A stretch of DNA of 64,000 bases, taken from Suillus spraguei (lineage: Eukaryota > Basidiomycota > Agaricomycetes > Boletales > Suillaceae). Numbering within the stretch: position 1 is the first letter of the stretch; each line of letters begins with the position of its first letter. Shown piece by piece: positions 31,749-45,429 of this stretch. The notes beneath the pieces were generated by a model, which was given only the letters and a program-made list of their open reading frames with translations, did not search any database and had not been told where the DNA came from. A program made the translations under genes and the position numbers. The stretch is from assembly GCA_016800925.1 (NCBI GenBank), contig JABCPU010000144.1, positions 1 through 64,000 of the forward strand, given 5' to 3'.

Positions 31749-33660
31749 TCAGATCATATTCTTGAGCTGTGCAGCATCCTTAAATTGCGGAAGCCCTGGC
31801 AGCTGACCCATGATCCAAAGGTCCTGGCATCCATTGAATTCAATATCTGACACAACATCATTAACATCCGTTGATTGGTGATGTTTAGGCTGGTTTACCG
31901 TGGGCTTGGTGGTGACCGGTGTTGCAGTCATTGCAACCATCAAGTGAGATCTCTCCTGAAGTCTTCGAGCTGCTATGTGTACTTTATCGTATTTTCTTGC
32001 GCAATGAGCTTCATCAAAAAACATCACGTTGTATCCACGACCAAAGAGGGTACTTGGGCTAATTCGTTCAAAGCGAGGGCTAGCTATGGGCTTCCCATAA
32101 CTATCCCTGTTGTCCTTGACAAATACGGTGGCTGCATCATCATGCGCTGCCTACCCAGCATAAGTTATTTTGTATTCCGATAACGGATATCAGAAGTCAC
32201 TTACATTTGTCGTGGTCAAAATGATGTGTCGTATTGGAGGTTGCTGGCATTTACTCCAGGCCATTGTCCACCACTGTGAACGTGCAGTATATTTGCATAT
32301 GTAAGGCAGAACATCAAACATTGCTCGCCTTAGATACTGCTGGATTTCGCTCATCCACTGATGTTGCAAGCTAGGAGGACTCATGATGACGGTGGGTAAG
32401 TCGGGAATGTTGCCACCTGTCTTCTGATGACAATGTTGTGCTGTGGGGTAATGGTCAGCATGTGCATCCGTGCAAAAAGCTCAACAGCTTGCTTCCAAAA
32501 TTTTGCCAGGAAACTTCCCATGCTTCCTGTAGTACTCCCTGTAGTGTGCAAGGCATGCAATCAAACCAACAGCCTGCATAGTTTTTCCAACCCCAACGCC
32601 ATCCATGAGCATTACCAGTTCACCATCCAAAAACCTGTCAATTAGCCTTAAGATGCCAACTAGCTGGTGCCACCAAGGCGCTAAACTCTGTGTCAGACTC
32701 ATCTTATCATCAAGCCATTGGTGACCTTCTTCACTCCATGTGTCAATAGCAGCGTCAGGATCAGATCGCACCTGGAAAAAAGGCAACCTCTTCTCTGACA
32801 GACCCAGGAATTCCCAAAGGACATCTTGGCTGCACTTGTCATATTCCTCTATGCCACTCTTCCAGTCACTTCCATCCATATCCTCTGCAAAGTCTACCGC
32901 TACCTCATCACCATCAAGTGGCACCATAGCAGCAAGTGTGGTCTTGATCAGAAGTTCAAGCTCCTTCACTTCTTGTTCAGTTGCCAGCTTGTCAAGCGCG
33001 TCCCACAGGGATGTAGGAAGCTCTAAGCAATAACCTTCAGTCGGTATGTACATGTCAGTCAAACATTAGCCACTAACTTGCTACTAACTCCGCTTTGGTG
33101 GAATCATTCTTTGCAGCAGTCAGCATTGCATCAACCTGTTCATGATGCGCATCAAGGTTCTTGGCCATCTCCTGGTCCTTGAACACCCCAAGAAGTGCGA
33201 CCAAGGTCTCCAGTTTCTTCAAGTAGGTGCGGATACTAGCCATCATAGGTTGTGCATTTGCGGCCATGATGACTGCCCGAAGGTTAGTTCCCACCTTGAC
33301 TCACCAACCTGTGCAGCTTACCTGGCCATTGCGCTTCAACTTCCTCAGTCTTCTTGTTGATACTGTTAGTTTGCCTTTTGATTGCCTTCTGATACCACAT
33401 GTCAACACCAGCACTGTACTGATAAACGTCATGATGGGTGCTACAAGGAAGGATCTGTCGATAAATCCATCATCACCAAATGTCACACCGGCCAGTTTGA
33501 TGGAGACAATCTGCTTCACCTGCGCAGCTTCCATTGTCGGAAACTAAGTACATGACTATGTCATATTATGAGACAGATGCACATGACTTACGTCATCTGT
33601 GGCCTTGCAACTGTTGATCTGAGCCTTTCCCACAGTCCACCCATGATATCTTAGCATATC
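31749..33660 (-). pseudogene. SNF2-type helicase/ATPase, N-terminal ATPase lobe
   Basis: Minus strand, in several exons. A start near 33660 (LRYHGWTVGKAQ) is followed by a GTAAGT...CTTAG intron (about 33591-33541). Then come MEAAQVKQIVSIKLAGVTFG, a coiled segment, and a long exon (33062-32481) with APWWHQLVGILRLIDR and Walker A as DGVGVGKT. SPPSLQHQWMSEIQQYL (about 32380) matches motif Ia. After an intron starting GTAAGTGACT, FGRGYNVMFFDEAHC gives the DEAH box and MVAMTATPV motif III. No C-terminal helicase lobe was found. SNF2 proteins use ATP hydrolysis to move on chromatin or DNA. Multi-copy versions occur in repeat-rich Agaricomycete regions. The broken frames and missing lobe indicate a fragment. 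Confidence 0.7.
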
Positions 33661-36164
33661 TAGCCGCAGCGGTTCGCCTAGAAAGTGTGCTACAGATTAC
33701 CATAGATTAGACCATGGCAGTGCTGAATTGGCGATCCAGAGTTGCATCAGAGCAAAAGGGTATGGAATGGCCAGCATTGTGAAGGGTGAATGTGACTAAA
33801 TCTTTAGAGCATTGGTACTAGCGCATCTGCAAATCCAAAATCCAAAATCCAAAATCCAGAAACGAGCCTTTGAGGCACTTTCTGGGAACCATATATCATG
33901 ATATATGGGCACCTTTTTAGTCGTTATTGCACTGAAGTTGTCTCAGCTCCTTGCAACTACAGTTCTAATTAAGCTCATGTTATCTTCAGCGATATACAAA
34001 AGATTATTATCAATTGAAACTTTCAGTTCTCCATTTCTCATGAGTTTAGAATGGCGAAATAAAATAATAACAGTGAAGGGCATCTCCACCAATCCATGAG
34101 TGCACTACTGAAGTCGTAAGTGTTCATTAACTTCATTTGGTATTCTGTGGCCGCCGAGGCACGAGGCGGTCACAGAATTTAGTCTACACATGAGTAAGGT
34201 GGTGCAACGCACCTTCAAGTTGTTCCCGACCCACGTCAGGAGTCCGGTTTTACAGTCATTACATCAGTAGTCGTCCCTCATTGTCCTCTCTATCTCCGTG
34301 TCTGTCTTTGACCCCACCCACCTCTCCCTCTCTCAGTGCCAGGACAGAAACAAGTTAAACATTGTTAGTCCATTAACTTCTTCTGTCCGATGTACTGTGC
34401 TTCCACTCCCCAAGGTTTCAAGCTCCACGCAGGGCTGCCTGATCGGTGCCCATCCCGCCCATCACAGCTTACCTTGAAACCCTTAGGTTCAGACGCATGC
34501 ACCAGGCTGAAAAGCCCCAAGGTCTTTTACCCAAACATCCTTCCCTGTTTATGAACCCCACATATTAGTTCACACTACGAAGCTCCTGTATTTCACCGCT
34601 CACACCAAATACAGTCCATTGACACTCTGATACCATAGAGACACCGAACATCGCAAGCATAGATCAGTGGTTTTGCATATGTAGTCTCTTCATTTACATA
34701 ACATGAGGCTGCTATTCGGCATGCACTAGGACAAAAATTCTGAAACTTGGCTTGCCTTATGACAATTTCCCTCAGCGCAAGCCCAGCGAGTGCCGGATCG
34801 GATATGCTATTGATCATGAGCCTTTGCCATTCGGTAAACACTAGCCTGCGGGAAAATGCGGATTCCTATCGGTTACGGACCTTACGGACCATTCTTGACG
34901 AAAAGGTGTGAAATGACTCACGAAGGTGCAAAAACTTCAGTACACAGGTACAGAATTTCATTGTCATCATTTGTCATGCCGAAAAATTGGTTACAATATT
35001 CTATAATTCATTTTGTATTACAATGCCAAGTCCAATGCACTTTCTTTTTTTTGTCATTGCATGACTGTGATAAATCAAATAACTCCACTCAGTAAAGGAC
35101 GACTCACAGCTGTGTGTGCAGCATGGTGTATTGTGTCAGACAGATTAATCGAAACGACGCACCGTGGGAGGGGTACAAGGTATGTTGACTGAATCCGCAA
35201 GGCTTAGGCAAATGACACTGATATGTTACAAAGATCTGTGCAAATTTTTTTACAAGTGTGACTCACGGAAATGATGATCCGAAACACGAATGGACCTACA
35301 GTACTAGAGCTGGGTAAAATTGATGGAGGTATCTGGGATGAGGACAATTGACGATGAATTCGAGTTTTAGGGGTTAGTCGACATGCAGATTCCAGAACAT
35401 GGTGAAGATGACGAACTCGATCAATCTGAGTAGTACAATCTAGCGGTTTATCTCCAGCCAATGATATGGCATCCTTCCACCTTAGTAAGCTTTGTTGCTC
35501 AATCGCCATACCGCCACTGAGCCAAGCCATTCTCAGGCGAGTCAGTGGAAGAATGATTATTAAAGTAATGCAAAGATCTGTGCAAAATTTATTAAGAGTG
35601 ACTCATGAAAATGCATCAAACAAAACCAACGGTTATGCTTGTTTCGTGAGTGACTGTCAAGTTTTGGTATGTTAGTGCCATCATGCGACCATCAATGCAT
35701 CACATTTCCATGCCAAGGCTAAAAAGTGACTCACAAATCATTGGGTAAGTGTTCACAAATTATTAGACGACCTCAAGGGCTTTTGGTCGTTGAACTAGTG
35801 GACTGGTGGCAGGTTGGTTCAGATGCAGTGCAGTACACCCTTCTCAACTTTTTTCTTTTTCTTGTGCTAGTGTGCTTAGAAAACTGTAAATCGGATCCGC
35901 TTCAAGAGCTTATCTAGATTGGAAGCCTATCAACGTGTTGCATATTACTACGATCTCGCTTGGATCCACTGACCCATTTATGCATTTCTAGCCGTTTTGC
36001 TCAAGGTGCTCCGAGTCATGTTATGATTGTGGTTAAGCGTGTTCTGTATTTTCCATGCAGACCCAAACAGCTAACCCATACATACTCAGGCTTGCCACTT
36101 AAATACAATTGACATGAACAATAGAGTCGCTGCAAATTTCCCCCTGTTCAAATTCTAATCCACC
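33661..36164. other. No gene recognised; small repeats and TGACTCA motifs
   Basis: About 2.5 kb without assignable coding sequence. It contains AAATCC repeats (33831-33860), a 14-bp hairpin (34142-34178), a direct repeat of CAAAGATCTGTGCAAA...GTGACTCA (35226-35285 and 35568-35620), and several TGACTCA words. Confidence 0.45.
34142..34178. repeat. GC-rich hairpin
   Basis: ATTCTGTGGCCGCC pairs with GGCGGTCACAGAAT (13 of 14 positions) across a 9-base loop. A smaller hairpin GGTG-CAACG-CACC follows at about 34199. No RNA family is recognised. Confidence 0.55.
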
Positions 36165-37239
36165 ATGAACTGCCGGGTTCCCCAACCATGTTATATTATT
36201 AAACTTCCCACAGAAATCCTTTCTGAAATATTCATGCTAGCTGCACATTCTAGTGAATCCCTTAGTGTCATGATGCCGCATGTACTTGCATCAGTGGACC
36301 TGCGCTGGAGAACAGTCGCGCTCTGCAACCACAGCTTGTGGTCAAGCTTTGTTATTGATCTTCAGAAGGTCATCTGCAGCCAAACCGGTGAGGGCTTGAC
36401 ATTGTTGACCACAATGATCACGTGATCAGGACGGTCCTCAGTGGATATTATTATCAGGGCTCAACAGGGATGAACGTCAGGTACTGAAGAAATGATGTAA
36501 GATGCATATCGATTTTAGCTCAGTACAGTTGTCTAAATGTCTGCCCTCAGGAGAAGAAAATGGGTTTTCACTAAAACAATGTCCCGATATGCTGATTGTA
36601 TGCCTGCTATTTTTGGCCTTCTGTTTCGCGAGATCTATCAATGGCGTTCACTGGAAATTATGAGCAACACTTGGATACCGATCCATAGCGCCCTTCAACT
36701 TCTCAATGAACGCAGGACAGAAGGCCCAAGCGCTCTGCACCCTGAGTCCATAAAGCTCCAGAGAACCAATGACTACCTCTCTTGCTTCTGGCTTTTCTGT
36801 CCAGGTATTATGAAGACAGTGGAAGGGACCATGTTTGGCGCTTTGATTGGAGCTACCAGCCAAGATGTCCCAGCGCAGTCTCCCCCCCCTCCCCAAACTG
36901 CAAAACATAACTCTATATGGCGTTCACCTGAACTGGAAAAACTTTCTTCATTATACTCTTGGTGCAATTCCCAATCACTCTATCCAGTCTCTGGAGCTCT
37001 CCTATCACAGCGGAGAAGTGAGGCCAACGTTTGATGAGTTTTCAGGCATCCTTGAAGCTTGTCCTCGCCTGCAAAATCTTATACTTAGATTCTCTGGCCC
37101 ACTGGGTGGGTTTCCACGTCAAGTATCACTTCCGCTGCTTCAGGAGCTTCACTATGGGTATTTCTGTGTCGGAGATGATATTAGGCTGTTCAGTGGGTTT
37201 TGTGCCCCCAACCTGATCAATCTTACCTTAGAGAATTGA
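36165..37239 (+). pseudogene. F-box protein with leucine-rich C-terminus, frameshifted
   Basis: The N-terminal ORF has an F-box-like motif KLPTEILSEIFMLA followed by WRTVALCNHSLWSSF, as in the large Agaricomycete F-box family, whose members serve as substrate receptors of SCF ubiquitin ligases. Downstream frames (36537-37034, 36847-37239) continue with RSLEIMS...SALQLL and leucine-rich segments LPPLPKLQNITLYGVHL and CPRLQNLILRF. At least two frame changes are needed and the C-terminus is cut at TLEN-stop, just before the R1 copy. Introns could explain some of the shifts. Confidence 0.6.
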
Positions 37240-37267
37240 AGTTCATGTCGTGCCTATAAGTGTTTGT

Positions 37268-37990
37268 GGAGTTCGAGATTGTTGATTGGATAGCAAATCT
37301 CGTGGACGCACATGCATTCGGTCGCCGTGTGTTGCATACATGGATCGGTATGTTTGCCTTTTTGTTGAAGTTCTTGTGTCTTAAACTTATTTTGTAGATG
37401 CATCAAGGCTTCCCTCTTCTTGCCGATGTCACTTTCACTTTCTTGTGCATGATACACAAAATCTACATTTCAATTCTCAAAATTCCCAATGTGGCAGCCC
37501 GCCTCAATTATGTTGCACTCATTGAGCAAGACTTCAATGCCTCTGACAACCTGTGGGTCATATCTGACATGCGCAAAGATGGCTCAGTAGAAACTTCAGG
37601 TAGTTCAGAAAAGATGTGGGCGGTGCAGATCCAAAGAACCTCGAAGATGTCTACAGTAGTCATCCAGGGGCTCCCAGTGCGTTTTGGAAACTATTCTCTC
37701 TTTTATTTCTTAACAGTGGTCAAGATTCGCACTCATAGCAGCCACCACAAACATTGACGAGACCATTGACTTCCTCTTCCTGCAAGATATCATTGAAGAT
37801 GCTGACACCTGTCTTCGTGCCTTCCTCTCTCTTCTCAACAAATTACCAGGCAATTTTCATTAGTACCACACACAGGCTTCGAGTGCACACACCACTCACT
37901 ACACAACACAGAATCTTACTCCAGCTCAGACAGTCTGAAAGAAGCCAACCACACTCCATTGAATGCACCAGAATGCACACCTGATACCTT
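37268..37990 (+). pseudogene. Unknown repeated gene relic R1, copy b
   Basis: It parallels 30929-31500: EIVDWIANLVD, the ACATGGATCG-GTATGTTTGCC splice donor, TFLCMIHKIYI, and GGADPKNLEDVYSSHPG. It continues further than copy a, with ATTNIDETIDFLFLQDII and CLRAFLSLLNKLPG before a stop. It runs directly into the helicase-like segment at 37994 and may be the upstream part of the same element. Confidence 0.45.
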
Positions 37991-37993
37991 GCA

Positions 37994-38362
37994 ATGTTGA
38001 CTCACCCCGGAGTGCCTCCTCACCACCTAGATCTGAAAGAGAAATGTGTTTGCGCCATTCAACAAAACCTCTCTGTAGAAAAAGGCTTGGTTAGAAATGC
38101 ACGTGTGCACATAGTAGTTCTGCATCATCAGTTCATTGAAGTGCAGCTCATAAATACATTCGAAACTCACTGCATTCCCTGCATCAACTTAGTCAAGGAA
38201 CTTGTATTTCAAATCTCTGAGCCCAACTACCTCGAATTTCTGACTATCATCCTCACAAAACATGACAAGTCACAATACAGGGTTACTGAGAGGAAAAAGT
38301 ATGGTTTCAAGTACCTTATCGACAATTCTTGTGGGCAAGTGATATTTGTGTGCAAAGTTTGA
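37994..38362 (+). pseudogene. PIF1/Helitron-type helicase C-terminal relic
   Basis: HPGVPPHHLDLKEKCVCAIQ, then NLSVEKGLVRNARVHIVVLH and HHQFIEVQLI. The order (PxHxLxLK, RNLSxxxGLVKNxRV, LH) matches my memory of the post-ATPase region of fungal Helitron/PIF1 helicases. No Walker motifs, Rep domain or Helitron ends are visible, so this is a fragment. The frame ends inside the IS630-like relic on the other strand. Confidence 0.5.
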
Positions 38363-38874
38363 TGTACCTTGTTCCAATTTTTGATCTCCCATGGCGTCAA
38401 ATGATTGTTCTTTCATCTTTTGCAACCTTGTCTCCAAACATTAACATTTCCGGGTCAGGTGCTATCTCAGCAATACTATTCATGAAAATGGCATGTAGTT
38501 CCTCGTTCCTTTCAAGAGCATATGCCGGAATACACTTGCAATTGACATGCAGTTGACGAAATGTGTGAAAGTGTTGGTGTGGATACAAACACACCACAGT
38601 GAGAGCGCAGTTTATGTTGTAGCTCATCAAGATATATGGTGGGATGATGACGGAGGATGGTTGTAATGAATGAGATCTCGTTGACAGTGAGGCTGCGACG
38701 CTGGCCTTGATTGCTGCAGTGGTACTGTGAAACTAAGGGAAAAAGTTGTAAGACTTTGTATACGAGAGTCTTCTTGACCCCAAGCAGATGGCATATATGC
38801 TTGGCAGAATGCCCACGTCGATGTAGAATAGGAATTCGAGCTTTCAAGTCTGCTGAAACAGTGCCTGGTGGCAT
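38345..38874 (-). pseudogene. IS630/Tc1-mariner-like transposase, truncated
   Basis: Minus-strand ORF 38874-38512 starts MPPGTVSADLKARIPILHRRG with a helix-turn-helix (KHICHLLGVKKTLVYKVLQL) and HPTIYLDELQHKL. The frame shifts near 38520 and continues with ALERNEELHAIFMN, PDPEMLMFGDKVAKDERT, where GDK..KDE marks the first catalytic aspartate. The rest of the DDE core is missing. The family would normally run about 250 residues further. Confidence 0.65.
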
Positions 38875-39410
38875 ACTAACTATGACAGTGAGTGTTCAGT
38901 GCTGACAGCGCGCTGTATTGCCTCAAGTGCTTACAGAGTTTCCGATGCACGAGTTTCAACTTTTGCAATTCCGCATATTTTTGAAAACAGCTGTAAAGTG
39001 GCATTTGAAGCGTCATACGGGATCAGCTATCAAGACTTGAACCCTAAACGTTAAATGCTGACCTGTAGTAAAGAATGAGTCACTAGATGACACAAAGGGT
39101 AAAACATGAACATGTAATGCTACTACAATACAAGGACGTAAAAACTTTGCGAGCAAAGTACATTGCTACATATGAACGAAATCAAGATTGCTGATAAAAT
39201 GTGTCTATGATACCCTGCTCCTCTTCACAGGTTCAACAGTCCACTCATCATTCAGACCACGCTTCTTTACTGCGACTGGGACACAGTCCATATTCTTCAT
39301 GATCCGTCCTGATGCATATATGTCCTTTATATTCTTATCTACCAACCTCCTATGGAAAAACCATTCAGGGAATGGCTCAGGCATGTCCTCACGAAGTCTG
39401 GCAATGTGGG

Positions 39411-42400
39411 TCAGTGGAGAGGTTCATTCTGGACGTAAATCGGAAAGTTGAGTACCAAGAGGTCCCTCCACTCCAGTGCAAGTGGGACAAGATCCATGAA
39501 GTAGTCATCAAACTGCGTTCGGATTGCAGCTTGGCCATCGTCTGTTGTGAAGAATGTACACTTGGTGTCAAAGCATCCCGCGATATTTTGGTTGCTCCAC
39601 ACATGCGGAAGCCATTCTTTCAAAGCGTTGTAAAGATACAATCTAGCCTGGGCTGTAGATGAACCATGGCCTCAACTAGTATGCGAGTCTTGCACTCCGT
39701 CTGCTTCACTTGCAAGGCAAGAGCATTTGACCCTAAAGGGAATGCTAAGTTAATATAGTTCAATAATGCCCAACCTGTGGTGCAAGACTGCCGTCAGAGG
39801 TAGCAAGATGCTAGCGGTAATACTCCAGTCTGTGGGAAACTTGCGGTAAAACTAGCAGTAAGCATGGGAATGCAGTAGACAAGCGGTAGCGTGAATGGTA
39901 AAACTGCAGTAAGCGTGGGAACTTCTATGGTAAAACAAGCGGCAGTGTAGCAATGAAGCGTGAGAAAGTGGTAGCGCGGGAAAGCGGTAAAGAGCGGTGG
40001 TGCGTGCAGCAGTAACGCAATTCTTAAGGAAACAGTGACTTCAGTAAAGGACTTTATTTCGTAGTGACAGTAGTGGTGACTATTCCTAAGTACCGTGTGT
40101 ACTATAGGAGGGAAGTAAGGAAAGAGTATGGGTACCTAGGAATTTTATACTAAGGAATAGCTACGGAAGCGGAAGGGATAGGATTAACACACAGCAGACA
40201 TGTAATAAGACTGCACTACAGTTTACAAACATCACGTACCAGCAAGACTGGATGGACATAGGATGGACAGTAAATCTTGCTTGAGGATGCCAAATGGGTT
40301 CACGGAGATTGCCGAAGATCACCGCTTCATGGGAAAGTTGCTGTAGTACAGCTGCTAAGCTACAATGAGGCTTCCAGAGTGCGGAACGATACCATTAGAT
40401 AGGGGTAACGCATGGTAAAGTGTCATGGCAAGGGACGGTGAAGCTGAAAGGTAAGGATAATGATAGCCATGTGACACCTATACGAAAATGTGCCATTTCA
40501 AGCTCAGCGTGAGTTTGTTTGTCACAGCATTCAAATGCTGCTCAATGTCAAGAGGGCCACTGTACCTGATACAGATCCAAGAAAAGATGTAAAACAGTGA
40601 TTCAAGATCATCTGAATAGTCTTGAGTGACGAAATTTATTATCAAGGGTGACAATGATGATGCCCCTTTTCTTGCAGTTTCATGGATCCAGATCTTTTTT
40701 ACTTGCTGCAGGATCTGTCGCGACATGAATGGAATTGTGCCCTGCAAGTCGAGTCAGTGGATTTAATTCTAAATCAATCATTAACTTACTGTTCCACCAA
40801 GAGCATATTTATTATTCGATGTGACAGCTACAGCAAATTCCCAGTCGATCAACATTCCATTACCATTGACATCCTCGATCATTGCATTGTGGAGGCTGCA
40901 ATCGCGATGCAAAATACCCCGGTGATGCGCTTCCTGTTGAACTAGAAGATTACTCACAGGTTAGTACCAATGTGTATATCACGTGAGTGGTATGCTTACT
41001 AGTCATGATGTCACGTATAGCTTGAATAAATTCCAGCTTTGTTCGAAATTTTTGCAAAGGTCACCCCCGGGGCTTCATGACAAGGTGAACATGTGTGCGC
41101 CAAGTCCCAACTAAGCTGGGTACCTCTTCGAATTGGTATATCTTCGTGTTGTCAATCTCACCACTCGACAGCTTAACCTTGCTTGATTCTACAAGTTCCG
41201 GGATGCCATGGACCCCCTGCATCTTCTGCAACATAACAACCTCATTCAAGATATCATCATCTGTATTTCCTACGACCCAGTGGTCCTTGATGATGTACTC
41301 TTTCCCATCCTTTCTAGTCAAGTAGCAAAGGGTGCCACGACCAACTAGGCCATGACTCGATCATATAACCTCCAGGATATCGTACCGGCTGTTGTTGACG
41401 TGGATTTTGCTGACAGCTGACACATTCGGAAGAACAGAAGTTTGGGCAATAAAAGGCAGTAGCTTGGCAGGAGTGGCCGAGCGAGGCAGGTCAGAGTGGA
41501 GTGCATGAGGACCAGTTCTGATATCAGGCCATTCATCTATCTCAAGGGAGGATAAGGCACTTGATAAGGAATCACTGTCCAGAGTTTCTATGCAACGTGA
41601 GGGCGAAGGTTGGTATGATGACGCTGACTCTGACTTGTATCCTGATTCCTCATTTGACTCTTCACCTGATGCTGTATCTCCTAACTTGACCTGTGTGCCA
41701 GATTCACCTGTGTCCTTCTTTATCTGAGAATGTAATCTTCTGGGAGGACAGGTACAACAAGGTACTACAGGGATTTTGAGCTGTCAGATATCCATTGTCA
41801 TATCAAAACTGATGCACTCATCATTGCCGAAGACAATAGATGAGAGGATGTTCAGGAAATTATTCTTCTGTTGGGCAATATGAAATGGAGGGGACACAGC
41901 AGAACCGGAGTGGTCATATACATGAACACAAAGTTCACTATATTTATGACATAGAGATATCATGGAAATGAAGTGCCTCCAGGGCTGGTGCTTCAAGATG
42001 AGATACGCCTTGGTATCAAGGGATGTCGCGGCATGCTGCCCTAGCTGGAATTTGCTACTGGTCACCTCAATGATGACCTTGATGCCTGCCCACCCTGGGT
42101 CTGGTTCATCTGACATGATGATGTCAGGTTTGTGGGGGATATCTTCTCCCTTGATTGGGGTGGTTGAATAGGCCCCACTCCATACACGATTCACTTGCTT
42201 GGTTTCGAGCCCATGTCGAGAAAGGGCTGCTGTGAGGGCGTTAAAAAACCCCGCCACTACGTGTTCAGTAGTCGGGTTTGAATTAGAAGTACTGCCTCCG
42301 GGCGCCTGATCTAGTGGTGCTTCCTCCTCCTCATAGTGGGTTTGATTCTTATTACCCTTTTTACTCCTCTCGTGCTGTTTTGGGGGCAGATCTGGCAGCC

Positions 42401-42854
42401 ACCAGTTCCACGTCCCCATCTCATTATCCCATAGGTTCACGGAATATTTTGGGCCCTTTCCACGAAGTCGATTATCAATCTGCTCATTAGAATATTGAAT
42501 CTTCGAATGAGGAATCAGAATATTTTCAGCATCAGGCACGTCAGCCTTGAAGGATTGAAAGATGATGGATAAGAGATGGCCGAGGGGGGCGTTACATTTG
42601 ATAGTACGATTCGAAGGCTCCTCGAGAACCAGGTGGTTCAGTTCTTCAGTAGTGAGCTTATCCATTGTGTGCACATCATGAATGAGAGGAACTTCAATGA
42701 AGGATCCCAATTTTATTCCAACTGCTAGTGTTGAAAAATGTTGATTTGATCTTGATTTCGGCGCAGATTTCGAGTTAGAGCCCTTGGGGGGCATTGCACT
42801 GTTGTGAGTCTTGTGACAGTCAGACATTAAAGGTTGACATGAGGACATGGGCAA
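39411..42854 (-). pseudogene. FunK1-type fungal protein kinase, interrupted by a solo LTR-E
   Basis: Minus strand. The first exon (42854-41784) has the FunK1 N-terminal region: HKPDIIM, IIEVTSSK, HQPWRHFISMISLCH, HVYDHSGS and FLNILSSIVFG. Then come HGLVGRGTLCYL, KEYIIKDHWVV (lysine) and HLVMKPRG, a 40-odd-base intron, then GILHRDCSLHNAMI (catalytic loop) and GMLIDWEFAVA (in place of DFG). Intron 40789-40742 (48 bp) separates this from TIPFMSRQIL and the DDLESLFYIFSWIC block. The final exon ALKEWLPHVWSN lies beyond the LTR at 39629-40526. In-frame TGA codons occur after DILEVI and after MKPRG. FunK1 kinases are an expanded, poorly understood Agaricomycete family. This copy is not functional as it stands. 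Confidence 0.8.
39629..40526 (-). repeat. Solo LTR, family E copy 2 (898 bp, minus strand)
   Basis: It runs TGTAAAGATACAATCTAGCC to GTTTGTTTGTCACA on the + strand. Flanks GCGT (39625-39628) and GCAT (40527-40530) fit a 4-bp duplication with one change. Removing the LTR and one flank rejoins the kinase frame as HLNA-LKEWLPHVW. Confidence 0.85.
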
Positions 42855-43119
42855 TTGTTCTTATCTGTTATCGGACCGAACTTGACCCGGGGCTGTAGCA
42901 CAAGTACTACAAAGACTATTGTGAACTTCAGATACAAAATCTTCTATAGAGACTACATTTTGAAGTCACCAGCCTTTCGATGCAAGTGTCTTTCTGGAAT
43001 GTCAGCCTGAGTCTGTGACATTGTCACAAGCTGCAGTGGTGTGCAAAAACTGTGAGTCATAGCAGTGTCCGCTTTTACCCCCTACTACTTCCTTTACTAC
43101 ATGTAATACTAACCTATTT
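42855..43119. other. No gene recognised
   Basis: Short spacer between the kinase start and the sulfhydrylase relic. I see nothing assignable in it. The two genes point away from each other, so promoters could lie here. Confidence 0.4.
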
Positions 43120-44877
<1,758 letters not shown>

Positions 44878-44879
44878 AG

Positions 44880-45415
44880 GATGCACCTTGATTTTCAAGT
44901 ACTATTCCTACCTTGTAGCAATGGGACGTGGTCATCAAAACAAAAAAAATGCTGATCTTTTCTGAATTACTTTGAAAAGCATATTTTAAGAATCACTGTC
45001 CTAATCAGTCTCACCCTTGTATATTTGGCGCATCCTGCCATGTCTCATCAATATACCAGAACAGAGCAATTTCCAAATGTTTGGCACTCCCTTAATAATA
45101 ATGCATCCATCGTTAGTGCTGGCCAGCCTTTATGAAAAGGATTTGAAGTTTGGTTGCCAATGTGCTGGGATGTCCATCGGCAAGGATGTTCTCATTATGT
45201 ATCTACAACTCAAATTTACCGCAGTATATGTGATATTATTCAACAGCAATTGTATCTTTCTGTAGTTCTCACGGCTACAATATCAAGGAATCATCAATTC
45301 ACTGATGCAGATGGTGGGGCTGCTGGAATGTGGTATCAGTATATGGCCGATGCAACTGCCCCAATACGCTGAAGCGGTTATGCTGTGAGTACATATCCAA
45401 TACTGGCTTGATTTG
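44880..45415. other. No gene recognised
   Basis: Short frames only. A segment at 45290-45370 (DADGGAAGMWYQYMADAT) may be an upstream exon of the following gene. Confidence 0.3.
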
Positions 45416-45429
45416 AATGACGTGTTGCT

